Below are positions 1 to 7,385 of a DNA stretch of 19,645 nt, piece after piece. The stretch covers positions 1 to 19,645 of the forward strand of contig JBBIVA010000067.1 in assembly GCA_037439945.1 (NCBI GenBank), given 5' to 3'. A model generated the notes under the pieces. The model made no database searches. It was not told the origin of the DNA and saw only the letters and a program-made list of their open reading frames with translations. A program made the position numbers and the translations under genes. Origin of the DNA: CALEUX01 sp037439945. GTDB taxonomy: Bacteria; Bacteroidota; Bacteroidia; Bacteroidales; Marinilabiliaceae. Position 1 is the first letter of the stretch. Each line of letters starts with the position of its first letter.

Positions 1-121
1 ATTAGTTGGCATTATAGCATCTTATCGAAAAATTTATCGGACAGTAGTGATTAAAAAAGTAGCTGGGGTATTTTCGGGTAAATTATTAAAACTAATTCTG
101 ACTAAACAACCTAAACTGTTT
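1..121. other. non-coding left edge, possible repeat/IS end
   Basis: No open frame of useful length was found here. Positions 101-113 (ACTAAACAACCTA) are identical to 12650-12662, the right terminal inverted repeat of the MITE-like element described at 12530-12660. The stretch may therefore be the outer end of a related element whose body lies to the left of the window. A thirteen-base match in AT-rich DNA is weak evidence on its own. Confidence 0.25.
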
Positions 122-1033
122 TTATCCCTTAAAAAACAAAGCCTTAACAATATGTCCGGCAACTTCAGGGTTTTCCTTTAACCTGCGTGTTGAGTACCCA
201 AACCATTCATTGCCAAAAGGAACATAAACTCTCATGGAATGTCCGCTCTCAATCAATTCTGCCCGTAATTCAGGAGTAACACCGTAAAGCATCTGAAATT
301 CATATTGTTTTTTTGTTAGGCCGTACTTATTAACTAACCCGATTGCACTGTTAACTAAAAACTTATCATGTGTTGCAATTCCAACATAAACCCCATTTTT
401 CAAAAGTTCCTCCAGATTTTCGAGGTACTTAAGGTTGATACGGTTCTTATCTTTAAATGCTATTGATTCCGGTTCGCGGTAAATTCCCTTGCACAACCTA
501 ATATTAACAGGTTTTTCGGGTGTATGCATCTGGATTAAATTTTTAATATCAGAATCAGTGCGTTTCAGGTAAGCTTGTATTACAAGCCCCACATTTTGCG
601 GAAACTCGCCATGAAGTCGTTTGTACAATTCAATTTCCCTGTCAACACACTCCGAATCTTCCATGTCAATTCGAACCATATGTCCTGTTTCAGATGCCTT
701 TAGCACTACCTGGCGAACATATTTGTAACATAATTCAAAATCCAGAAGTAACCCAAAACTTGTAGGTTTAAGTGAAAAGGTAACGTTTAAAGGTTGATCC
801 CGAAACTTTTCAATAATTTTGACGTATGCTTCCATATTTTCCACGGACTGCTCAATTTTGGTGATGAACTCACCTAAAAGATCTACAGTAACCCAAGCCC
901 CCGAAGAATGAAGTTCGTGTGAAACACGAATAGCATCATCCAGGGATTCTCCTGCTATATAACGCTTTGAAAAAAGCCATATAAATTTTTTAGGAAAATA
1001 GGGAATAACCGATGCAATGAGTTTGTTAATCAT
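122..1033 (-). CDS. proline dehydrogenase (monofunctional ProDH)
   Basis: FAD-dependent oxidation of L-proline to delta-1-pyrroline-5-carboxylate, the first step of proline catabolism, usually passing electrons to the membrane quinone pool. The 303-residue protein has the family signatures in order: RIDMED (121-126), QAYLKRT (153-159), RLCKGIY (179-185), ATHD (220-223), EFQMLYG (245-251), YVPFG (270-274) and the substrate-binding RRLKENP (283-289). The length fits the short monofunctional type; there is no P5C-dehydrogenase or DNA-binding domain as in PutA. The ATG at 1033 gives a normal N-terminus. The gene is divergent from the PKD/type IX gene across a 274-bp spacer. No P5C dehydrogenase is visible in this window. 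Family assignment is secure; the electron acceptor is inferred. Confidence 0.93.
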   Translation of the reverse strand: MINKLIASVIPYFPKKFIWLFSKRYIAGESLDDAIRVSHELHSSGAWVTVDLLGEFITKIEQSVENMEAYVKIIEKFRDQPLNVTFSLKPTSFGLLLDFELCYKYVRQVVLKASETGHMVRIDMEDSECVDREIELYKRLHGEFPQNVGLVIQAYLKRTDSDIKNLIQMHTPEKPVNIRLCKGIYREPESIAFKDKNRINLKYLENLEELLKNGVYVGIATHDKFLVNSAIGLVNKYGLTKKQYEFQMLYGVTPELRAELIESGHSMRVYVPFGNEWFGYSTRRLKENPEVAGHIVKALFFKG

Positions 1034-1307
1034 GCGTTATTGTTTAAACAAAAAAACAGACTGGTTTTATAAATACCATTAAATCATATAATTCGGGATG
1101 GTTATTATAAACACAAATAACCACCCAACACCCTGACTTAAAGCACTATAAATATCACGGTCAATTTTGGAATAAAAAATGATGTAACTCATTTTTCCCC
1201 ATTTAAATGCCTATTCTGATATAAATCATATAAACGTGATAATAATTGAAGGGATTGTATTATTTAAAAAAGAGAAGAAAAACTGTTTTAATCTGGCTTT
1301 ATAAAAA
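1034..1307. other. divergent intergenic region with AT-rich hairpin
   Basis: A 274-bp spacer between the divergent proline dehydrogenase and PKD-protein genes, so it should carry both promoters. It contains a perfect 8-bp inverted repeat at 1175-1196 (AAAAATGA, loop TGTAAC, TCATTTTT). Followed on the + strand by C and T, this could be a weak terminator or an operator, since it sits about 110 bases before the PKD gene start. I could not find a convincing full Bacteroidota promoter (TTTG / TAnnTTTG) for either gene. Confidence 0.35.
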
Positions 1308-4300
1308 ATGAAACCCATTTTAAAATTTGCATCAATAACTTTGTTTTGGATGGCGGGCCAGTTTATATTAGCTCAGGATGAGTGCAATTATGCATCAAAA
1401 GGTAACAATATGATACCGAACAAATTGTGCGCTCCTGTTACAGCAAACTGGTCGGTTTCATACGGAGGTGTAACTTATACAGGACCGGGATTAATCCAGA
1501 TATATTTTAACTGGGATGATGGAACTGTGCCAACAACTGTGAATGCAACATTTAATGCATCAACAGGCCAATGGGAAGCCTCCCAAACACATGTTTACCC
1601 AAAAGGTGGCAACAGATGTAATTACAATCCAACAACCATGCTTGTTGTTAATGGAATTCAATGTACATCGTCAATACAAACACAAATTGTTACTGTTTGG
1701 GATGTAGATGACCAGAATGGTGGTATTCTCCATATTGCACCGGCTATTTATCCAATTTGTTTTGGGCAAAGCGGGGCAACATATTTTAATGATGCAAGTT
1801 TGTGGAATTGCGTTCCGCCGGCAGAGTATGATACAAGGAACAATTTCAGAAGATGGACCCAATGGATTTATGGTACAGGTGGAACAACCATCAGTACGGC
1901 AAGAGTTGGAGGAGCAATCAGGAGTTATCCATATACAGGGGCAATTACGGCTACCACACAACCCATTGAGGGGCCACAGCCTCCCCATAACAGGTCGATG
2001 TACATTGAAATACCCGCCGGATACAATGTTGGTGATTATTTTGAAGTAACCTTACGCAACTGGAACTATTGCAATCCTTACGATGATCCCACCATTCCGG
2101 GTGCACCGGCAGACCCTATTAACGGTGACAATCCACCTATTGAAATTACTGCTATTGCCCTTATTGTTGCCTTGCCTGATGGTACAATAACAGCGGTTGG
2201 ACCATTTTGTCAGAATAACCCACCAGTTACTTTAACAGCTGCCACACCCGGTGGTATTTGGGCAGGACCTGGAATTACCAATTCAACCACCGGAGTTTTT
2301 AACCCTGCAGTTGCTGGTCCCGGAATCCATCCAATCTCATATAACTTCACCGATCCCAACGGATGTTCTGCATCAGGAACAACACAGGTTGAAGTATGGG
2401 GATCACCCGATGTATCCCTTTCATTAAGCAGCCCCGGGTATCTTTGTCCTGGTGTAACGCAACCCATAGATGCAAGGGTTTTTAATGGTACATCACCCTA
2501 TACTGCGCAATGGGTGGGAAATACAGGCCCATTAAATTCAACCAATATTTTTAATCCCTTATTTCAGACTACTGTAACAGGAATTTACAATTTGCAGTTG
2601 CTTGTTACTGACCAGCGCGGGTGTAAAAATTCAACTTCTTTGTCAATTACAGTTTCGCCTGTTTCTGTAAACTTTAATCCACCCAATATAGAAGTTTGCC
2701 AATTTAGTAATGTAACTCTTCAACCTGTTGCTGCAGGAGGAACAAGAAACTATGTAACTCATGAGTGGTCAGGTCCGGATATAGCAAAATTATCGGATAT
2801 AAACATTGCTAATCCCATTTTAAATACTGATTTAACAGGAGTTTTCACCTTTTCCTACAGGGTTACCGACGATCAGGGATGCACTGATTCCAATACTATA
2901 ACTGTTACTATTAAAGAACAACCAATAGCCAACGCCGGGCCCGATGCACCCACATGCAATCTTAACTATACTTTAACAGGAAATACATGGGCAGGCACAA
3001 CCGGTTTTTGGAGTATGGTTTCAGGTCCGGGAACGTCAACGATCTCATCACCTACATCATCTTCAACATCATTAACGGTTAATCAAACAGGGGTTTACAG
3101 GTTTAACTGGGAAATAAATTTAAACGGGTGTATTTCAAATGATGAAGTAGAAATAAACTTCGCACAACTTCCAAATCCAAGGGTGATTCCTGATTTCCCT
3201 GTTTGCGGAACAACTGCACAAATTATTTCAATACCCGATATATCAGGAGGTACATGGCTGTTTGATTCAGGTCCGGGAAATGTAACTTTTGATGATCCGC
3301 TACAACCAACTACAATGGCTGTTGTTGATCAACCTGGTGCTTACCGCTTTACCTGGAGAGAATCTTCCGGTTTTGGTTGTCGGGGAGAAGCAACCCTGCA
3401 AATTAACTTTATGCCTCAGTCCGAAGCGATAGTTGATCCCTTACCCATTCTGGGTTGTTCGCCTTATGAGGTTACATTCCCTAATAATTCATTAAATGCT
3501 GATTTTTATAAATGGAACCTGGGTGGAGGATTGATTTCAACAGCTACAAACCCGGTACAGGTTTATGATAATTTTACTACATCAATACGTACCCTTGAAA
3601 TAACCCTTATTGCCGGAAACACGTATGGTTGTAACGATACCCTTAAGTTTGATTTACAGGTTGCACCCAAACCATATCCAAGGGCAATGGCCGTGCCGGC
3701 TGCCGGTTGTGCACCCCTTGAAACCAAATTTATTAATCTTACAACTGGAGCTACCGGTTACCGGTGGAACTTTATGGATGGAACCCCCTATTCAACCGAA
3801 CCTGAACCCAATCATACATTTGCAAACACCAATAACTTTATTCGGGCATACCCTGTTATGCTTTATGCAGAAAACAGTTTTGGGTGTACCGATTCAGTAA
3901 CCACATACATAACAGTTTTCCCTTCATCTCCATTATCAATTTCCGTAAACCCGGTTTCAGGCTGCCATCCGCTTAATGCCATTTTTTCCACCACTCCAGG
4001 ATACATTAATTATAACTGGGATTTTGGAGATGGGAATTCCGTGACAGGGGGATTCCAGATATCACATATTTTCAATAATACTACCGACAATAACTTAACC
4101 TATAATATATTGTTGATGGCAGTTAACCCTTTTAATTGTATCTCAACAGCCATGCAACAGGTTACCGTATTTCCATCGCCTGTTGCTGCATTTAATGTTA
4201 CCCCAACAGTTCAGCACATGCCAAGCCGCACCGTAAATATTACAAATCAAACCACCGGCAGCAACTGGAGCTATTTGTGGAATTTTGGCGATGGGACCAC

Positions 4301-5225
4301 ATCCGGTGCTCAAAATCCCGGAACCCACACTTACCCGGGCTCAGGCATATATAGGATTGAGCTAAATGTTACAAACGGGCAGTGCAGCAATTTTGCGAGC
4401 CGTGAAATAACTATTAACCCGATGCTACCGCAAATTAATTATGGAGCAAATCCATCAAGCGGTTGCCCTCCCCTTACTGTTAATTTTTCAAATACCACAC
4501 TTGATGCAACAACTTTCTTATGGGAATTTGGAGATGGAATTATGTCACAACAACGACAACCAACCCACACATATTATGTTCCGGGTACCTATAAGGTAAA
4601 ATTAACAGCCAGCGGCCCCGGAGGTATTAGTTTTGCTGAAAACCTTGATATAATTGTATTTGATAAACCTTTGGCCCGATTTGAAATAATTCCTAGAGTA
4701 ATATACATACCGGGCGAAAAACCAGTTTTTATTAACCGGTCAATTGGCGCTACCATTTATGAATGGAATTTTGGTGATGGAAACGTTTCAGGTGAATTTT
4801 CTCCTGTTTATCAATACCAACAACCGGGAATCTATACTGTATCGTTATGGGTAAACAATAACTTTGGTTGCGAAGATTTTTTCTCTTTACCCCAAGCAAT
4901 AAAAGTTGAACAAGGTGGCGAAATAAGTTTTCCAAATGCCTTTACTCCAAATCCATCAGGCTCCACAGGTGGTAAATATAGATTTGGCGACCCAAAAAAT
5001 TATATCTTTTATCCCTTTGTTCAAAAGGGTATAGTTGAATACCTGCTTCAAATTTTTACCCGATGGGGCGAGTTGATATTTGAGTCAGACGATATTGAAA
5101 TTGGCTGGGATGGATACCTGAAAGGGAAAGCTGCCCCCCAGGGAGTGTATATTTGGAGGGCCAGATATAAAACAGCAAATGGTAAAGTTGAAATAAGAGC
5201 CGGAGATGTAACGTTAATAAGATAA
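1308..5225 (+). CDS. PKD-repeat secreted protein with gliding-motility-type (type B) T9SS C-terminal domain
   Basis: A 1305-residue exported surface protein. Residues 1-22 form a signal peptide (hydrophobic core ending LAQ). The N-terminal 23-250 region is not recognised. Next come Ig/PKD-like beta domains: several degenerate ones from about 280-700, then about six clearer PKD modules, with the W-N/D-F-G-D-G core near 818 (degenerate, FMDG), 903, 991, 1071 and 1151. Residues 1207-1305 (from FPNAFTPNP, with RWGELIF, W-D-G and PQGVYIW) match the gliding-motility-associated C-terminal domain (CHU_C type), a type IX secretion sorting signal. The gene directly precedes a PorP/SprF gene, a pairing common in Bacteroidota. 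Likely secreted and cell-surface attached; adhesion or motility is only inferred. Ligand unknown. Confidence 0.9.
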   Translation: MKPILKFASITLFWMAGQFILAQDECNYASKGNNMIPNKLCAPVTANWSVSYGGVTYTGPGLIQIYFNWDDGTVPTTVNATFNASTGQWEASQTHVYPKGGNRCNYNPTTMLVVNGIQCTSSIQTQIVTVWDVDDQNGGILHIAPAIYPICFGQSGATYFNDASLWNCVPPAEYDTRNNFRRWTQWIYGTGGTTISTARVGGAIRSYPYTGAITATTQPIEGPQPPHNRSMYIEIPAGYNVGDYFEVTLRNWNYCNPYDDPTIPGAPADPINGDNPPIEITAIALIVALPDGTITAVGPFCQNNPPVTLTAATPGGIWAGPGITNSTTGVFNPAVAGPGIHPISYNFTDPNGCSASGTTQVEVWGSPDVSLSLSSPGYLCPGVTQPIDARVFNGTSPYTAQWVGNTGPLNSTNIFNPLFQTTVTGIYNLQLLVTDQRGCKNSTSLSITVSPVSVNFNPPNIEVCQFSNVTLQPVAAGGTRNYVTHEWSGPDIAKLSDINIANPILNTDLTGVFTFSYRVTDDQGCTDSNTITVTIKEQPIANAGPDAPTCNLNYTLTGNTWAGTTGFWSMVSGPGTSTISSPTSSSTSLTVNQTGVYRFNWEINLNGCISNDEVEINFAQLPNPRVIPDFPVCGTTAQIISIPDISGGTWLFDSGPGNVTFDDPLQPTTMAVVDQPGAYRFTWRESSGFGCRGEATLQINFMPQSEAIVDPLPILGCSPYEVTFPNNSLNADFYKWNLGGGLISTATNPVQVYDNFTTSIRTLEITLIAGNTYGCNDTLKFDLQVAPKPYPRAMAVPAAGCAPLETKFINLTTGATGYRWNFMDGTPYSTEPEPNHTFANTNNFIRAYPVMLYAENSFGCTDSVTTYITVFPSSPLSISVNPVSGCHPLNAIFSTTPGYINYNWDFGDGNSVTGGFQISHIFNNTTDNNLTYNILLMAVNPFNCISTAMQQVTVFPSPVAAFNVTPTVQHMPSRTVNITNQTTGSNWSYLWNFGDGTTSGAQNPGTHTYPGSGIYRIELNVTNGQCSNFASREITINPMLPQINYGANPSSGCPPLTVNFSNTTLDATTFLWEFGDGIMSQQRQPTHTYYVPGTYKVKLTASGPGGISFAENLDIIVFDKPLARFEIIPRVIYIPGEKPVFINRSIGATIYEWNFGDGNVSGEFSPVYQYQQPGIYTVSLWVNNNFGCEDFFSLPQAIKVEQGGEISFPNAFTPNPSGSTGGKYRFGDPKNYIFYPFVQKGIVEYLLQIFTRWGELIFESDDIEIGWDGYLKGKAAPQGVYIWRARYKTANGKVEIRAGDVTLIR

Positions 5226-5239
5226 TAATAGCTCAACCA

Positions 5240-5269
5240 TTTTAAAAGGCCCTTACCGGGCTATTAAAA
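5240..5269 (+). promoter_or_regulatory. intercistronic hairpin between cargo and porP/sprF genes
   Basis: In the 53-base gap between the two + strand genes, GCCC (5249-5252) pairs with GGGC (5258-5261) around a five-base loop, and TTTTAA (5240-5245) pairs with TTAAAA (5264-5269) outside it. Such a structure could attenuate or process the transcript so that the two genes are made in different amounts. There is no long U tract directly after the GC stem, so a full terminator is unlikely. Confidence 0.35.
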
Positions 5270-5278
5270 ATAGAATTA

Positions 5279-6376
5279 ATGCACATAATTAAAACTGAAA
5301 TAATACAGTTAAAAATATTTGTAAAACACTTGATATTTGTTTTATTATTTATTTTCTCAGGTAATTATGCTTTGACTGCCCAGGATGTGCATTTTTCGCA
5401 ATTTTATGCTGCTCCACTTTATTTAAGCCCGTCACTTGCCGGCTCCACTGATGGCGCAAGGCTGACCATGAACTACAGAAACCAATGGCCGGGTATTTCT
5501 AAGGCATTTACCACTTCGGCTGTATCATTCGATAATTATTTCTCCCGCTTTAACAGCGGAATGGGAATACAAATTATCCAGGATAAGGCAGGAAGCGCAA
5601 ATCTTACATTTACACATATTGGCCTTCAATATTCATATAATGTACAGTTAAACCAGGATTGGCATTTTGTTCCGGGCATTCAATTTGCATCAGGAAGCAG
5701 GGCCCTGGATTTTAGCAAACTCATTTTCGCCGACGAACAAATTGGAGGTGGTGCATCGGGTTCGTGGGAAAGGCTTGCAAATGAAAATACCGACTTTATT
5801 GATTTTGCGGCATCAATCTTTTTTTACAGCCAGTTTTTTTGGGCCGGAATAACAACTGATCACCTTACACAACCAAACCACTCATTTTTGGGTGAAGAGA
5901 TAAAACTTAACCGAAAATTCACCCTTTTCGGTGGAACCAATATATGGACCCAAAAAAAACAAAGACTGGGGCTGGAAAGAGCTTTTTCAATGAGTTTTCG
6001 TTACCAAAACCAGCTTAATTTCAAACAACTTGATGCAGGTTTTTATTGGTACAATGCCCCTATAGAATTAGGAATATGGTACCGGGGAATCCCTGTTTTT
6101 TCAAATGTTGACCAAAGGATTAATCATGATGCAATTATACTGATGCTAAGATATAAATATGGAGCTTTCCGTATAGGTTACAGCTATGATATTACCATTT
6201 CTAATCTTGGTCTTCAAAGCGCAGGGGCACATGAATTATCCCTTATATTTGAATTTAACCAGAAATCACAACTACGCTTTGGAGGGCGCCGACCCGCAAT
6301 ACCATGTAGTGACAACGCTAATCCTTTAATGATTGAAGAATACAAATATGATTCGAAACCCAAAAAACTCTATTAA
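5279..6376 (+). CDS. PorP/SprF family type IX secretion outer-membrane protein
   Basis: A 365-residue protein with an N-terminal signal peptide (hydrophobic stretch about 17-33, cleavage after about TAQ35). The diagnostic PorP/SprF start of the mature protein follows: FSQFYAAPLYLSPSLAG (39-55) and then YRNQWP (66-71). The rest is amphipathic beta strands typical of an outer-membrane barrel. PorP/SprF proteins work with the type IX secretion system; stand-alone copies next to a gliding-motility-type (type B) cargo gene are thought to help export or hold that cargo at the cell surface. Here it lies 53 bp behind such a cargo gene, so co-transcription and a dedicated partnership are likely. The start at 5279 gives a long signal peptide; no strong ribosome-binding site is visible, which is common in this phylum. 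Confidence 0.92.
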   Translation: MHIIKTEIIQLKIFVKHLIFVLLFIFSGNYALTAQDVHFSQFYAAPLYLSPSLAGSTDGARLTMNYRNQWPGISKAFTTSAVSFDNYFSRFNSGMGIQIIQDKAGSANLTFTHIGLQYSYNVQLNQDWHFVPGIQFASGSRALDFSKLIFADEQIGGGASGSWERLANENTDFIDFAASIFFYSQFFWAGITTDHLTQPNHSFLGEEIKLNRKFTLFGGTNIWTQKKQRLGLERAFSMSFRYQNQLNFKQLDAGFYWYNAPIELGIWYRGIPVFSNVDQRINHDAIILMLRYKYGAFRIGYSYDITISNLGLQSAGAHELSLIFEFNQKSQLRFGGRRPAIPCSDNANPLMIEEYKYDSKPKKLY

Positions 6377-6463
6377 AGAGTTTCTCCTTATTTGTATGGC
6401 AAATTAAACCAACAATCCTTTTTTAGATTTTAAGCCTGTTACGAAAACACCTATTTATCCCAA

Positions 6464-6487
6464 ATTACGCATTTTCAAATGCGTAAT
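6464..6487. repeat. perfect 10-bp inverted repeat hairpin
   Basis: ATTACGCATT (6464-6473), loop TTCA, AATGCGTAAT (6478-6487). All ten pairs are Watson-Crick. It lies about 90 bases after the porP/sprF stop. There is no T run behind it on the + strand, so it may stabilise a 3' end rather than act as a standard intrinsic terminator. Confidence 0.6.
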
Positions 6488-6546
6488 CGATAAAGTGCTT
6501 GTAATCAATTTCAAATATTTGGACTTGAAACAATCACTAAATCGGG

Positions 6547-6608
6547 ATTATCCCAATTAAATCAAATAGTTCGGCTTATACTTCGCCCCCTATTGATTAA
6601 TTTGGGTT
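6547..6608. repeat. 62-bp dispersed palindromic repeat, copy 1
   Basis: It starts ATTATCCCAATTAAATC and ends GATTAATTTGGGTT. It matches 19483-19544 at 58 of 62 positions with no gaps. The two ends are an imperfect inverted repeat: CCCAATTAAATCAAATAG against the reverse complement of the right end, CCCAAATTAATCAATAG. The centre is a GC-richer piece containing TTCGG and CTTCGCC. This looks like a REP-like or very small MITE-like element lying in intergenic DNA. Confidence 0.75.
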
Positions 6609-6705
6609 TATAAAAACAATAAATACCTGTTGTAACCCATATTTTGCATTCAATCACCCTTTGGGGCGCATGCGGCGTAAATAGGTATTGGCTTTTTTAT
6701 GTAAA

Positions 6706-6733
6706 AAAAGCCGGATGCAACCATCCGACTTTT
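6706..6733. terminator. bidirectional terminator-like hairpin
   Basis: AAAAG and CGGATG (6706-6717, with one C:A mismatch) pair with CATCCG and CTTTT (6722-6733) around the loop CAAC. It has A and T tracts on both sides, so it could work on both strands. It lies between the convergent PorP/SprF (+) and hsp20 (-) genes, 35 bases after the hsp20 stop, which is where a shared terminator would be expected. Confidence 0.7.
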
Positions 6734-6767
6734 ATAAATCAATTTTTAATCCGGCTAAACCTCCTGC

Positions 6768-7205
6768 TTATTTAATTTCGATCATACGCGCAGGTTTGGG
6801 TTTAACTTCTTCCCGCTTACTCAATTTTAACTGCAAAATACCATTTTGGTAAACGGCATCGATTTTTGATTCATCCACTTCATGGCGGGGAATTGTGAAG
6901 GAACGCTTAAAGTTTGTATACCCAAACTCCCTGCGAGTATAACCTTTTTCATTTTCCTCTTTTTTTTCTTCTCTTTCACATGAAATGGAAAGTACATTGT
7001 TGTTAACCTCTACCTTAAAATCATCTTTGTTCATGCCGGGTGCGGCAACTTCAATAATGTACTCGTTTTCATTTTCCTTAACATTTACAGCCGGTACAAA
7101 ACTCCTGCTGTTTACTGCCGGATTTGTATAAAACTCACCACCGAAAAAATCATCAAAAATATTGGCGATGTCCGGCATTTGGTTAAACCTTCTTACAAGT
7201 GTCAT
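6768..7205 (-). CDS. small heat-shock protein, Hsp20/alpha-crystallin family
   Basis: ATP-independent holdase chaperone that binds unfolding proteins in the cytoplasm. The ATG at 7205 was chosen over two in-frame ATGs at 7223 and 7220 because GGAGG (7218-7214) lies eight bases before it; this gives 145 residues. The alpha-crystallin domain spans about 36-130, with FVPAVNVKE at its start, the EVAAPGM segment, and the family motif AVYQNGIL (117-124, the A-x4-G-x-L signature). The tail ends IEIK (142-145), an I-x-I anchor that docks between dimers in oligomers. It is preceded by a candidate promoter at 7236-7267 and phased palindromes at 7290-7365. It is probably transcribed apart from aroA, which lies 180 bases upstream. 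Confidence 0.93.
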   Translation of the reverse strand: MTLVRRFNQMPDIANIFDDFFGGEFYTNPAVNSRSFVPAVNVKENENEYIIEVAAPGMNKDDFKVEVNNNVLSISCEREEKKEENEKGYTRREFGYTNFKRSFTIPRHEVDESKIDAVYQNGILQLKLSKREEVKPKPARMIEIK

Positions 7206-7235
7206 AATTATTTCCTCCATCAATTTAGTTAAACT

Positions 7236-7267
7236 TAAATTTATTGTTCTAATCTAAACCAATCAAA
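7236..7267 (-). promoter_or_regulatory. candidate hsp20 promoter (Bacteroidota type)
   Basis: Read on the minus strand, TTTG (7267-7264) is followed after 20 bases by TAAATTTA (7243-7236). This matches the Bacteroidota consensus TTTG, N19-21, TAnnTTTG except for the last base. It predicts a start of transcription near 7229 and a short leader carrying the GGAGG ribosome-binding site. Confidence 0.5.
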
Positions 7268-7289
7268 GGAAATACCAAACCATTAAACG

Positions 7290-7365
7290 TGTAATAATGA
7301 CAGGATTAATAATTTGTTTATGTCATAATGACATTGCCGCGAAAGCAGAATGCGCCATAATGTCG
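7290..7365. promoter_or_regulatory. three helically phased palindromic sites upstream of hsp20
   Basis: The 13-base palindrome TGTCATAATGACA (7321-7333; TGTCAT, A, ATGACA) is flanked by TGTAATAATGACA (7290-7302, one mismatch) and CGCCATAATGTCG (7353-7365, four mismatches but itself nearly palindromic). The starts are 31 and 32 bases apart, about three helical turns, so all three face the same side of the DNA. They lie just upstream of the candidate hsp20 promoter and just after the aroA stop, where an activator or repressor array would be expected. The regulator is unknown. Confidence 0.5.
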
Positions 7366-7385
7366 CTACTTATAAAAAACAGTAT

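Larger units (their letters stand above)
6377..6767. other. 391-bp intergenic region holding hairpins and a dispersed repeat
   Basis: This spacer lies between two convergent genes (PorP/SprF on +, hsp20 on -). No plausible reading frame was seen. From left to right it contains a perfect 10-bp stem hairpin at 6464-6487, the 62-bp dispersed palindromic repeat at 6547-6608, and a terminator-like hairpin at 6706-6733. These are described separately. Confidence 0.7.

Noticed and set aside
1671..2049. Open frames on both strands inside the PKD protein gene
   Set aside because: They overlap a long, clearly coding frame with signal peptide and sorting domain, and their products are low-complexity shadows.
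7290..7365. CIRCE or sigma-54 control of hsp20
   Set aside because: The palindromes do not match CIRCE, and no GG/GC pair with the ten-base spacing of a sigma-54 promoter was found.
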